The notes below the pieces were generated by a model. The model did no database searches. It had not been told where the DNA came from and saw nothing but the letters and a program-made list of their open reading frames with translations. The translations under genes were made by a program, and so were the position numbers. Positions 1 to 7,157 of a stretch of DNA of 7,414 bases are shown here, piece by piece; positions within the stretch are counted from its first letter, which is position 1, and each line of letters begins with the position of its first letter. Source of the DNA: an uncultured Collinsella sp. (GTDB lineage Bacteria; Actinomycetota; Coriobacteriia; Coriobacteriales; Coriobacteriaceae); NCBI GenBank assembly GCA_958435545.1, contig CAUBGU010000067.1:1-7414 (forward strand). The letters are read 5' to 3'.

Positions 1-63
1 TCAGCCCGTGGGAGGCCAGGGCGCCGCTGACCGGTGGACGGCACCGAGCCGCCATCGAGATTG
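1..63 (+). other. Tail of an unidentified upstream transcript
   Basis: This GC-rich stretch lies immediately before a strong + strand terminator, so it should be the 3' end of an upstream transcription unit. A reading frame from base 2 ends with TGA at 62-64, directly against the terminator stem; another frame stops at 28-30. Neither short C-terminal peptide is recognisable. The stretch can also fold imperfectly (20-23 with 50-53, 26-28 with 47-49, 32-35 with 43-46), so a non-coding RNA end is equally possible. I cannot decide between a protein C-terminus and an RNA from 63 bases. Confidence 0.3.
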
Positions 64-96
64 AGAAGGGGGAGGCCTCGCGGCCTCCCCCTTTTT
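64..96 (+). terminator. Rho-independent terminator of the upstream unit
   Basis: A perfect 10-bp GC-rich stem (68-77 with 82-91) closes a four-base loop, TCGC at 78-81. It extends through A-T and G-T pairs (64-67 with 92-95) and is followed by five T residues at 92-96. This is a textbook intrinsic terminator in the + direction. It separates the upstream unit from the acpS operon and implies that the operon has its own promoter. Confidence 0.93.
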
Positions 97-144
97 GCGT
101 TTATAGGGCCATCACTCCACTCTCGCTGTGTTTTTGACCCTCGT

Positions 145-174
145 TTGTCGCATCTTCTGCGAACGGGCTACAAT
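145..174 (+). promoter_or_regulatory. Probable sigma-70-type promoter of the acpS operon
   Basis: A good -10 hexamer, TACAAT, lies at 169-174. Eighteen bases upstream is TTGTCG (145-150), matching the -35 consensus TTGACA at four of six positions. Transcription would begin near 181, leaving a short leader of about 20 nt before the ribosome binding site. A better -35 match, TTGACC at 134-139, is too far from this -10. The spacer contains a small perfect inverted repeat, TCGCA/TGCGA at 148-152 and 158-162, which could be chance or an operator. Confidence 0.6.
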
Positions 175-193
175 GTCATAGTCTGTGCAGCAT

Positions 194-202
194 GGAGGTG
201 AT
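194..202 (+). promoter_or_regulatory. Strong ribosome binding site deciding the acpS start
   Basis: GGAGGTGAT at 194-202 is a near-complete anti-16S match, with GGAGG ending 5 nt before the ATG at 204. An in-frame ATG at 192 overlaps this site and has no Shine-Dalgarno sequence of its own, so 204 is the start to use. Initiation at 204 gives an N-terminus (MAEAGIGVDIVEI) that matches where AcpS proteins begin. Confidence 0.9.
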
Positions 203-203
203 T

Positions 204-743
204 ATGGCCGAAGCCGGAATCGGCGTTGATATCGTCGAGATTTCGCGAATGAAATCAATCCTTGAGAATACGCCCGCGTTTGTTCGGCGCGTGTTTACCG
301 ATGAAGAGCGTTCGTATTGCGATGCCTCGTCTCGTCCTGCCGCGCATTATGCCAGTCGTTTTGCTTCTCGCGAGGCGGTGCTTAAGGCGCTTGGTACGGG
401 TTTTAGCCAGGGCGTTGGCCGTAAAGACGTTTCCGTAACGCGCGATAAGCTCGGCAAGCCAAAAGCGCTGCTTTCGGGTCGTGCTCTCGAAATCGCCCAG
501 GAATTGGGCGTTGTCGAGGTCGCTCTTTCTATTACTCTGACGGGTGACTTGGCTGTCGCTAATGCCATTGCGATCACCGAGGATGCTCGACCTAAACCCA
601 AGGAAGAAAAGGTGAGCACGAAGGAGCGCGTTGCTCAGACATTTAAAGAGGCTCGTTCTGTCTTAGACGAGCTCGAACAGCTGCAACAATCTGCTTTGTC
701 GGAACATCTGGATGATGATCCGCAAGATATGCTAGGAGCATAG
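204..743 (+). CDS. acpS: Holo-[acyl-carrier-protein] synthase with C-terminal extension
   Basis: The predicted enzyme moves the 4'-phosphopantetheine arm from coenzyme A to a serine of acyl carrier protein, activating it for fatty acid synthesis in the cytoplasm. Visible AcpS motifs (179-aa numbering from ATG 204) are GVDIVEI at 7-13, with Mg-binding Asp9, and RFASREAVLKALGTG at 52-66, with Mg-binding Glu57 and Lys61. The latter has Arg where KEA is usual. The core ends in SITLTGDLAVANAIAI (109-124); the His of the Bacillus-type SITH motif is Leu here. Typical AcpS is about 120 residues. This one carries some 50 extra, a Lys/Glu-rich, probably helical tail (about 128-179) of unknown role. The start is set by the ribosome binding site at 194-202. 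The stop codon abuts the ATG of nnr, and that gene's AGGAG lies inside the acpS end, so the two are probably translationally coupled. Confidence 0.93.
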   Translation: MAEAGIGVDIVEISRMKSILENTPAFVRRVFTDEERSYCDASSRPAAHYASRFASREAVLKALGTGFSQGVGRKDVSVTRDKLGKPKALLSGRALEIAQELGVVEVALSITLTGDLAVANAIAITEDARPKPKEEKVSTKERVAQTFKEARSVLDELEQLQQSALSEHLDDDPQDMLGA

Positions 744-2360
744 ATGAAACCGGTTTTGAGTACCGAGGAAGTCGTTCGCCTCGAAGATATTATCGAGCGT
801 GAGGGTACCTCGAAGGCCGAACTCATGGAGTTGGCGGGCGAATTTGCTGCTAACGAGATTTTAAAGCTCAACCCCGATCGCGTTCTTGTATTGGTCGGTT
901 TTGGCAACAATGGCGGAGATGGCTGGGTTGCCGCTGACATTCTGACGCATAAGGGCGTTGATGTAGATATCGTCTCTCCGGTTGAGCCGGATGAGATCCC
1001 TGCCGCTCTCGCTCGTCATGTCGCCCGTCGTACTGCTGGTCGCGACGTGCATGTGTGTGTCGGCCCCTCTCGTGATGAGCTGGAGGTGCTGATTGATAAG
1101 GCTGATGTTGTAGTCGATGCCATTTTTGGTACCGGTTTTCATGGTGATCTTCGTGCGCCGTTTTCAATCTGGATCCCCACGGTCAATGAAAATGCCGATC
1201 GCGTTGTCTCCATCGATGTTCCCTCGGGCCTGAATGCCGAGACGGGTGTGGTGGATGACGACTGCATTCGTGCCGAGCGTACGGTGACGATGATTGCTCC
1301 CAAGATCGGCTTATACAGCGCTGACGGTCCCGAATATGCAGGCGATCTGGTCTGCGGCGGTCTGTATGACCGCCTTGATGAGGTTATTGACGATGTCGAC
1401 CATGCTGCCGAGATCGTGGAACCCGGTGACCTTGTGGACTATTTTGCTCCGCTGCCTACGAATATCGATAAGTACTCGCGCGGCTCGGTGCTCATTGTTG
1501 CCGGATCGGCGCAGTATCCTGGTGCGGCCATTATGGCTGCCAAGTCCGCTGCCCGCGCAGGCGCCGGCTATGTGGCAGTCGCGACTCCGGATGCGTGTGC
1601 CAACCTTATCCGCATGGCGCTCCCCTCGATTCCGGTCTTTGCTATTCCATCTGATTCCCGCGGTTCTTTTGGTGCCGCTGCGCGCATGACGGTATGTGAG
1701 ATTGCCAAGAAATATAGCTGCGTGCTGTGTGGTCCCGGCATGACGACATCTGCCGGTGCCATGCAGGTGGTTTCGGGTCTGCTTGAGCTCGACGTACCGC
1801 TTATCTTGGATGCCGATGCTCTCAACTGCCTTGCCAAGATTGCAATCGATGGCATCGACAGTAATCCCGAGATGTATCGTCGTGAGCAGCCGCTCGTTAT
1901 GACGCCGCATTATCGTGAGCTTTCGCGTCTCGTCGCCGGTGATGAGGTCAATGATCTTGGAACCGCGATTGCCGCCGCGCAAAAGGTTGTCTGGGCCGCC
2001 GGTTCCGATAACCTCGTTGTTATCGCTAAGGGCCCGACGACGGCCATTTGCGGTGTTGAGCGCGTGCTGCTGCCGCTCTCTGGCCCGGCGTCGTTGGCGA
2101 CCGCTGGCTCGGGTGACGTCCTTGCGGGTATTCTGGCCGGCACGCTAGCCACCATGCGCGACGAGATGGACCGCTGGGAGCTGCTGTACTCGTATGCCGT
2201 CGCGCTTCATAGCTATGCCGGTTTTGCCGCGGCGACGGAGTTTGGCGAGAAGAGCGTTATCGCGACCGATCTTATCGACTTGATCGGTCCCGCCATGGAG
2301 TTGGCGGCAAAGGATGCACTCGATGATCTGGGAATCACGGACGAAGGGTCGGATGACTAA
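744..2360 (+). CDS. nnr: Bifunctional NAD(P)H-hydrate epimerase / ADP-dependent dehydratase
   Basis: This fused metabolite-repair enzyme should act on hydrated, inactive NAD(P)H. The N-terminal NnrE (YjeF_N) half interconverts the R and S hydrates; the C-terminal NnrD (carbohydrate-kinase-like) half dehydrates the S form using ADP. The epimerase half (about 1-230) shows LMELAG (28-32), GFGNNGGDG (52-60), DAIFGTG (125-131) with the likely catalytic Asp125, SIDVPSGLNAETG (156-168) and Lys187. The dehydratase half (about 240-525) shows YSRGSVLIVAGSAQYPGAA (244-262), CGPGM (329-333), LDADALN (355-361), TPHYREL (387-393), the Lys in IAKGPT (427-432) and TAGSGDVLAG (453-462) with the conserved Asp458. 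At 538 residues it has the usual length for the fused form. It starts directly after the acpS stop, with AGGAG at 734-738, and ends 2 nt before alr. Confidence 0.95.
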   Translation: MKPVLSTEEVVRLEDIIEREGTSKAELMELAGEFAANEILKLNPDRVLVLVGFGNNGGDGWVAADILTHKGVDVDIVSPVEPDEIPAALARHVARRTAGRDVHVCVGPSRDELEVLIDKADVVVDAIFGTGFHGDLRAPFSIWIPTVNENADRVVSIDVPSGLNAETGVVDDDCIRAERTVTMIAPKIGLYSADGPEYAGDLVCGGLYDRLDEVIDDVDHAAEIVEPGDLVDYFAPLPTNIDKYSRGSVLIVAGSAQYPGAAIMAAKSAARAGAGYVAVATPDACANLIRMALPSIPVFAIPSDSRGSFGAAARMTVCEIAKKYSCVLCGPGMTTSAGAMQVVSGLLELDVPLILDADALNCLAKIAIDGIDSNPEMYRREQPLVMTPHYRELSRLVAGDEVNDLGTAIAAAQKVVWAAGSDNLVVIAKGPTTAICGVERVLLPLSGPASLATAGSGDVLAGILAGTLATMRDEMDRWELLYSYAVALHSYAGFAAATEFGEKSVIATDLIDLIGPAMELAAKDALDDLGITDEGSDD

Positions 2361-2362
2361 TT

Positions 2363-3508
2363 ATGAATAAAGCCGATTTGACGCGTTGGTCCTGGGTCGA
2401 GATCGACCGCGGGGCGCTTCGCCGCAACACGAGGGCCTATAAGAATTTGCTGAATCCGCGTCAGCGCCTGTGCTGCGTGGTTAAAGCCGACGCTTATGGT
2501 CATGGAGCTGTTGAGTGCGCCAAGATTATGTATTCGGCCGGCGCCGACATGTTTGCCGTGGCGACGGTTAACGAGGGCGTTGAGCTCCGACAGGGCGGGA
2601 TTACGAAACCCATCCTCATCCTAAGCGAGCCGCCTATCGAGGCCATTCCGACGTTGCTCGAGTTTGATATCATGCCTTCGGTCTATACGTCTGACTTTGC
2701 TCTTGCGTATGGCGAATGTGCCGTCGCGGCGGGCAAAGTGGGCAAGTATCATCTCGCCATCGAGACGGGCATGAATCGTATCGGCGTTCACTACACGCAG
2801 GTGCTCGACTTTGTCCGCGGTATAAATTTCCATCGCGGTATTCAGTGCGACGGCGTATTTACGCACTTCGCCACGGCCGATGAACCTTCGGGCTGGGACT
2901 ACAAGCTGCAGTGTCAGCGCTTTACCGAGGCCGTTCAGGCCATTAAGGATGCGGGTTTTGAGTGCGGTATCGTGCACTGCGCCAACACGCCGTCCTCGAT
3001 GCTCGACCCCTCGATGCATTTTGATATGATCCGCGCCGGCGTTGGCTTGTATGGCATGCAGCCGTGCGAGCTGAGTGGCCGCGTGATGCAGCTTGATCCC
3101 GTTATGAGCGTCCATGCGCGTGTGACGCGCGTGGCACACCCTGCGATGGGTGAGGGCGTGGGCTACGGTTTTACCTACCGCGTACCGCGTACGCGCGTTC
3201 AGATCTGCACGCTGCCGATCGGTTATGCCGATGGCCTATCGCGTACGCTTTCCAATCGTATGGATGTGCTGTATCGCGGCGAGCGTGTGCATCAGGTTGG
3301 CAATATCTGCATGGACCAGTTTATGGTCGCCATTCAGTCCAACCCGGCACACGAGATTCCCGAGGCCGAGTATGGTGACGAGATGATCATTGTCGGCCGC
3401 GATGGCGATGCCGAGATCACTATGGACGAGATGGCCCGACTGCGCGGAACGATTAACTACGAGGTCGCCTGCGGCTTTGGCATGCGTCTCGACAAGGTCT
3501 ACGTGTAG
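2363..3508 (+). CDS. alr: Alanine racemase (PLP-dependent)
   Basis: This enzyme interconverts L- and D-alanine in the cytoplasm, supplying D-Ala for peptidoglycan. The N-terminal TIM-barrel domain contains WVEIDRGALRRN (11-22) and the PLP-binding VVKADAYGHG (39-48), with Lys41 forming the Schiff base. It continues with ETGMNRIG (134-141) and MIRAGVGLYG (222-231), where Arg224 should contact the pyridine nitrogen. The C-terminal beta domain has GEGVGYGFTYR (263-273) with the likely second catalytic base Tyr268, then LPIGYADGLSR (284-294) and GNICMDQF (313-320). All key residues are present and 381 residues is a normal length. The start at 2363 lies 2 nt after the nnr stop. Its Shine-Dalgarno is weak (GAAGGG around 2342-2347), suggesting reliance on coupling to nnr translation. 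Confidence 0.96.
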   Translation: MNKADLTRWSWVEIDRGALRRNTRAYKNLLNPRQRLCCVVKADAYGHGAVECAKIMYSAGADMFAVATVNEGVELRQGGITKPILILSEPPIEAIPTLLEFDIMPSVYTSDFALAYGECAVAAGKVGKYHLAIETGMNRIGVHYTQVLDFVRGINFHRGIQCDGVFTHFATADEPSGWDYKLQCQRFTEAVQAIKDAGFECGIVHCANTPSSMLDPSMHFDMIRAGVGLYGMQPCELSGRVMQLDPVMSVHARVTRVAHPAMGEGVGYGFTYRVPRTRVQICTLPIGYADGLSRTLSNRMDVLYRGERVHQVGNICMDQFMVAIQSNPAHEIPEAEYGDEMIIVGRDGDAEITMDEMARLRGTINYEVACGFGMRLDKVYV

Positions 3509-3516
3509 GAGCCGCT

Positions 3517-4137
3517 ATGGGCGTCATGCACATCCCCGGCCATACCCATCAGGCGCCACGTGAGGTCGCACTCGAGGAGATTGAGGCTGTTTTAGGCGAC
3601 TGCCATCTCTGCCAGCTCTATCAGTCGCGCCATAACATCGTGTTTGGCGTGGGAAACCCCCACGCTCGCGTCATGTTTATTGGCGAAGCACCGGGTCGCA
3701 ACGAGGATTTGCAGGGCGAACCCTTTGTGGGGGCGGCGGGTGAAGACCTCAACGGCATTTTGTCCCTGGCAGGTCTTAAGCGCGAGGACGTCTATATCGC
3801 CAACGTGCTTAAGTGCCGCCCGCCGGGAAACCGCAATCCGCGTCCCGAGGAAGTGCTGGCTTGCTCACCGTTTTTGCGCGAGCAGATTCGAAGCATCTGG
3901 CCCGATATCATCGTGACGCTCGGTAACCCCGCAACGCACTTTGTGCTCAAGACCGAGATCGGCATTACCAAGCTGCGCGGCAGGTTCCATCAGATGGGCC
4001 ACTTTGTGGTGATGCCGACGTTTCATCCTGCGGCGGCGCTGCGCAATCCGGCGTGGCAGGAGTTGCTGGAGGAAGACTTTAAGATGCTGGGCGACTATCT
4101 GGAGCGGCACCCCGCGCCGGAGACCGCCTCGGAATAA
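3517..4137 (+). CDS. Family 4 uracil-DNA glycosylase (4Fe-4S)
   Basis: The predicted enzyme excises uracil from DNA as the first step of base excision repair. Family 4 (UDGa-like, in the group once called phage SPO1 DNA polymerase-related) is recognised by four iron-sulfur cysteines: a CX2C pair Cys29/Cys32, then Cys100 (LKCRPPGNRNP) and Cys116, fifteen residues further on. Motif GEAPGRNED (56-64) forms the uracil pocket and active site, QGEPFVGAAG (66-75) follows, and the DNA-binding loop is TFHPAAALRNP (168-178) with His170. The Ala after HP, where Ser is common, is a small variation. The length of 206 residues is typical. AGGAG at 3507-3511 overlaps the alr stop and supports the ATG at 3517 over the internal ATG at 3526. 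The gene ends in three consecutive in-frame TAA codons (4135-4143). A DNA repair gene is functionally unrelated to its neighbours. Confidence 0.93.
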   Translation: MGVMHIPGHTHQAPREVALEEIEAVLGDCHLCQLYQSRHNIVFGVGNPHARVMFIGEAPGRNEDLQGEPFVGAAGEDLNGILSLAGLKREDVYIANVLKCRPPGNRNPRPEEVLACSPFLREQIRSIWPDIIVTLGNPATHFVLKTEIGITKLRGRFHQMGHFVVMPTFHPAAALRNPAWQELLEEDFKMLGDYLERHPAPETASE

Positions 4138-4152
4138 TAATAAGGAGCGTAT

Positions 4153-4659
4153 ATGTCCCTGGAGCGCCTGGGGGTAGGTATCTATAGAACGGCCCGTACT
4201 GCCGATACGGAGCATTTTGGCGAGCTGGTCGCACCGTGTCTAGAAGATGGCGATGTGCTGATCTTGACCGGCGGCCTCGGGGTGGGCAAAACCCACTTTA
4301 CCAAGGGCGTTTCGCGCGCTCTGGGCGATGAGCATATGGTCACGAGCCCTACGTTCGCACTCATGGCCGTTCATGACCAAGGGCGTATTCCGCTGTTCCA
4401 TTTTGATCTGTACCGCCTGGAGCATGCCTACGAGCTTGAGGATACGGGCATTTTTGACGTGCTGGGCTATGAGGGTGTTTGCCTGCTGGAATGGGGCGAG
4501 CAGTTTCAGGATGAACTGACAGATGAGTATCTTTCGGTGACGCTTAAGCGCGACGAGGACGACAGCGACGTGCGAACGATAACGCTCGAGGCGCACGGCG
4601 AGCGCGCTAGGGAGCTTTCCCATTTGATAGATAAGGCTGTACAAGATGAGCTTGCATAA
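4153..4659 (+). CDS. tsaE: tRNA t6A37 biosynthesis ATPase TsaE
   Basis: TsaE is the small P-loop ATPase that binds the TsaB-TsaD complex and is needed for repeated cycles of threonylcarbamoyl transfer to A37 of ANN-decoding tRNAs. The sequence shows the Walker A motif GGLGVGKT (40-47), the switch-like TSPTFALM (64-71), HFDLYRL (83-89) with the Walker-B-type Asp85, and EWGEQF (113-118) with the conserved Glu-Trp pair. At 168 residues it is a normal TsaE. AAGGAG at 4142-4147, 5 nt upstream of the ATG, overlaps the tandem stop codons of the udg gene. The last 14 nt overlap the start of the downstream TsaB-RimI-TsaD gene, placing this ATPase in direct translational coupling with its partners. Confidence 0.96.
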   Translation: MSLERLGVGIYRTARTADTEHFGELVAPCLEDGDVLILTGGLGVGKTHFTKGVSRALGDEHMVTSPTFALMAVHDQGRIPLFHFDLYRLEHAYELEDTGIFDVLGYEGVCLLEWGEQFQDELTDEYLSVTLKRDEDDSDVRTITLEAHGERARELSHLIDKAVQDELA

Positions 4660-7030
4660 CGATAACGCGCTGGTGGTGGCGCTCGATACATCGACCGACA
4701 TGCTTGCCTGCGCGGCAAGCTGGATTGATGGGCAGACGGGTGAGGCGAAGCTGGTGATTGGCGACCATATGTGCCGTCGCCATGCCAACGTGGAGCTCGT
4801 GAATACTGTTGATGGCGTACTGAAGCAGACCGGCCTGGATCGCAGCGATGTCGGCTGTTATGTGGTCGGCCGCGGCCCGGGTTCGTTTACGGGCGTGCGC
4901 ATCGGCATCTCCACCGCAAAGGGTCTGGCACGCGGTGCCAACGTGCCGTTGCTGGGCGTGTCGACACTTGACGCTTGCGCCTGGACAGCATGGAAGGCCG
5001 GCGTACGCGGCAAGCTTGGTGTTCTTGCCGATGCCATGCGCGGCGAGGTGTACCCGGCGCTCTATGTGCTGGGGGATGAGGGTCCCGAGCGTCTGTTTGA
5101 GCGCGAGCGCGTGGTCAAGGCCGCCGTGGCGCTTGATGAGTGGCGCCAGACCGCGGACTGGGATCAGGTTCAGTTAACTGGTGACGGTCTCGTGCGTTAT
5201 GGCAAACTGCTGGGCGAGGATGAGACGGCGCGTTGCGTGGAGCGAGACCTGTGGTGGCCCTCGGGCGAGGGCCTGCTGATGGCGCACGCCGCAGGCGATG
5301 GCGATCCGGCTCGCGTCTTGCCGATCTATACGCGCCTTTCGGATGCTGAGGAAAACGAGCGCAGGCGTCTTGGGCTTGCCGAGAGCGCGCAGAGTGAAAT
5401 TACGGGCGTGGCTGATGAGCTCGCCGGTCGCCATCTGCAGTTCCGCCCCATGGGTGCGGCTGATGCCGAGGGTGCGAGCGCTCTGGAGGCAGCCTGCTTT
5501 GAAGGCGCCGGGCACGAGGCATGGACCCCGAGTATGTTCCTGTCCGAGCTGGGTCAGGACGTTGCCGCTCCGCGCAGCTGGTGGGTTGCGCACGATGACG
5601 GCCAGCTCCTGGGCCTTGCCGGCGGTATGGTCGTCGACGGGGACGTGCAGATTATGGACGTTGCCGTCGATCCGGCGCATCGCCGCGAGGGCATCGCCCG
5701 CAAGCTTCTGTCGCACGTGAGCTATGACGCGCAGATGCTCGGCTGCACCACGGCTTCGCTTGAGGTTGAGGACGGCAACGAGGCCGCAATTGCGCTCTAT
5801 GCCGCTCTGGGCTTTACCGAGGCGGGTCGTCGCCGTGGCTATTACGGTGCCGGCAAGGATGCCATCGTCATGACGGCGCCGCTGCCCCTGGTGCTTCCTC
5901 TCGACAATGCCTCGCCCGAGCCGACGGCTGCCGAACAGCGTGTATGGCCGCTGCCCGCGCCCGAACGCAACGCTGAGGAGCGTGCCGAAATCGAGCGCCG
6001 CCGCCTGGTGCTTGCCATCGAGAGTTCCTGCGACGAGACAGCCGTGGCAATTATCGATGCGGACGGCAAGATGCTGGCCAACCAGGTGTCGACGCAGATT
6101 GATTTTCATGCCCGCTTTGGCGGCGTGGTACCCGAGATTGCCTCGCGCAAGCACGTTGAGGTCATCGTGGGCGTCGTAGATGCGGCGCTTGAAGATGCCG
6201 CGGCGTCGCTTGGCCTTGAGGGCGGGGCGATTGCGCCAAGTGAGCTTGCCGCCGTGGGCGTGACGCAGGGTCCGGGCCTGGTAGGTGCCCTGGTGGTGGG
6301 TGTTGCCTTTGCCAAGGGCTTTGCGTATGCTGCTGGCAAACCGCTCGTGTGCGTCAATCATCTGGAGGGTCACCTGTTTGCCAACCTGTTGGCGCAGCCC
6401 GACCTTAATCCTCCGTTTATCTTTACGCTCGTTTCGGGCGGGCACACCATGCTCGTGCACGTAAAGGCATGGGGCGACTACGAGGTGCTTGGCGAGACGC
6501 TGGACGACGCCGTGGGCGAAGCCTTTGACAAGGTGGCAAAGGCACTGGGCCTTGGCTATCCCGGAGGCCCCATCATCTCCAAGCTTGCCGAGACGGGCAA
6601 CCCCAAGGCGATCGATTTTCCCCGCGCGCTGAACAGCAGGGGAGACTACCGCTTCTCGCTTTCGGGCCTCAAGACGGCGGTGACGCTCTACATCGAGCAG
6701 GAGACCAAGGCCGGGCGCACGATTCACCTGCCCGATTTGGCGGCTTCGTTTGAGGCGGCGGTCTTTGACGTGCAGTACAAGAAGGCCAAAAACGCCCTGC
6801 ATGCTACCGGGTGCAAGGAGTATTGCATCGGCGGCGGCGTCTCGGCCAACCCGCATCTGCGCGAGATGATGATCAAGAAACTCGGGCGTCAGGGAATCCG
6901 CGTAACGGTGCCGCCCTTGTCTGCCTGCACCGATAACGCCGCCATGATCGCGGAGGTCGCTCGCCGTAAATTCGACCGAGGTGAAATCTCGCCGTTCGAC
7001 GTCGACGCCGATCCGAACATGACGCTGTAG
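4646..7030 (+). CDS. tsaD: TsaB-RimI-TsaD three-domain fusion (tRNA t6A synthesis and S18 N-acetyltransferase)
   Basis: One 794-residue protein joins three normally separate proteins. TsaB (about 8-232) has ALDTST (12-17) and GRGPGSFTGVRIG (75-87); it scaffolds TsaD. RimI (about 264-412), a GNAT acetyltransferase for the N-terminus of ribosomal protein S18, has VAVDPAHRREGIARKLL (339-355) for acetyl-CoA binding, then LEVEDGNEAAIALYAALGF (372-390) and RRGYYGAGKDAIVM (396-409). A Pro/Ala/Glu-rich linker (about 413-452) leads to TsaD (about 453-794), which transfers the threonylcarbamoyl group to tRNA A37. It has ESSCDETAVA (459-468), FGGVVPEIASRKH (491-503), metal ligands His572 and His576 in NHLEGHLFAN, LVSGGHT (595-601), GGGVSAN (729-735) and CTDNAA (761-766) with Asp763. 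All domains look complete. The start overlaps tsaE by 14 nt, with only weak AAGG at 4633-4636, so coupling is likely. A frameshift or assembly artefact is unlikely because the frame is uninterrupted and the linkers look natural. Confidence 0.95.
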   Translation: MSLHNDNALVVALDTSTDMLACAASWIDGQTGEAKLVIGDHMCRRHANVELVNTVDGVLKQTGLDRSDVGCYVVGRGPGSFTGVRIGISTAKGLARGANVPLLGVSTLDACAWTAWKAGVRGKLGVLADAMRGEVYPALYVLGDEGPERLFERERVVKAAVALDEWRQTADWDQVQLTGDGLVRYGKLLGEDETARCVERDLWWPSGEGLLMAHAAGDGDPARVLPIYTRLSDAEENERRRLGLAESAQSEITGVADELAGRHLQFRPMGAADAEGASALEAACFEGAGHEAWTPSMFLSELGQDVAAPRSWWVAHDDGQLLGLAGGMVVDGDVQIMDVAVDPAHRREGIARKLLSHVSYDAQMLGCTTASLEVEDGNEAAIALYAALGFTEAGRRRGYYGAGKDAIVMTAPLPLVLPLDNASPEPTAAEQRVWPLPAPERNAEERAEIERRRLVLAIESSCDETAVAIIDADGKMLANQVSTQIDFHARFGGVVPEIASRKHVEVIVGVVDAALEDAAASLGLEGGAIAPSELAAVGVTQGPGLVGALVVGVAFAKGFAYAAGKPLVCVNHLEGHLFANLLAQPDLNPPFIFTLVSGGHTMLVHVKAWGDYEVLGETLDDAVGEAFDKVAKALGLGYPGGPIISKLAETGNPKAIDFPRALNSRGDYRFSLSGLKTAVTLYIEQETKAGRTIHLPDLAASFEAAVFDVQYKKAKNALHATGCKEYCIGGGVSANPHLREMMIKKLGRQGIRVTVPPLSACTDNAAMIAEVARRKFDRGEISPFDVDADPNMTL

Positions 7031-7092
7031 CTGGTACGGCGCGGTCCCCGGACGGAGGGGCCGGATATAAGGTTTCCTGCTCTACAGTCCTG

Positions 7093-7147
7093 CGCAAGAC
7101 GAAGGCCACATTAAGTGGCCTTCTTTGCGTGCGGAACTCGCGATAAA
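7093..7147 (+). repeat. 55-nt structured repeat unit, copy 1
   Basis: The unit consists of CGCAAGAC, a 9-bp hairpin with an ATTAA loop (7101-7123), and a 24-nt tail (7124-7147) that starts TTTGCG and ends GATAAA. CGCAA at 7093-7097 can also pair with TTGCG at 7125-7129 to close the hairpin. The unit returns in inverted orientation at 7360-7414. Copy 1 lies at the heart of the 135-bp palindrome. Confidence 0.85.
7101..7126 (+). terminator. Candidate operon terminator hairpin
   Basis: A perfect 9-bp stem, GAAGGCCAC (7101-7109) with GTGGCCTTC (7115-7123), around the loop ATTAA is followed by TTT. It could end the acpS-tsaD transcript about 70-95 nt after the last stop codon. The T-tract is short, so termination may be partial. 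The near-symmetry means it could act in both directions. Confidence 0.5.
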
Positions 7148-7157
7148 CCTTATATCC

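Noticed and set aside
192..203. Earlier in-frame ATG at 192 as the acpS start
   Set aside because: It overlaps the strong Shine-Dalgarno sequence serving ATG 204 and has none of its own; the four added residues do not match AcpS N-termini.
1311..1982. 223-codon open frame on the - strand opposite nnr
   Set aside because: It is antisense to well-conserved NnrE/NnrD motifs, has no recognisable domain and fits the shadow pattern.
2621..3139. 172-codon open frame on the - strand opposite alr
   Set aside because: The alr frame contains all catalytic motifs here; the antisense frame has no recognisable motif.
5174..6856. 560-codon open frame on the - strand opposite the tsaB-rimI-tsaD gene
   Set aside because: It is a shadow of a GC-rich coding region. 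The + strand frame has clear family motifs throughout, while this one shows no recognisable domain and a composition rich in Arg, His and Gly.
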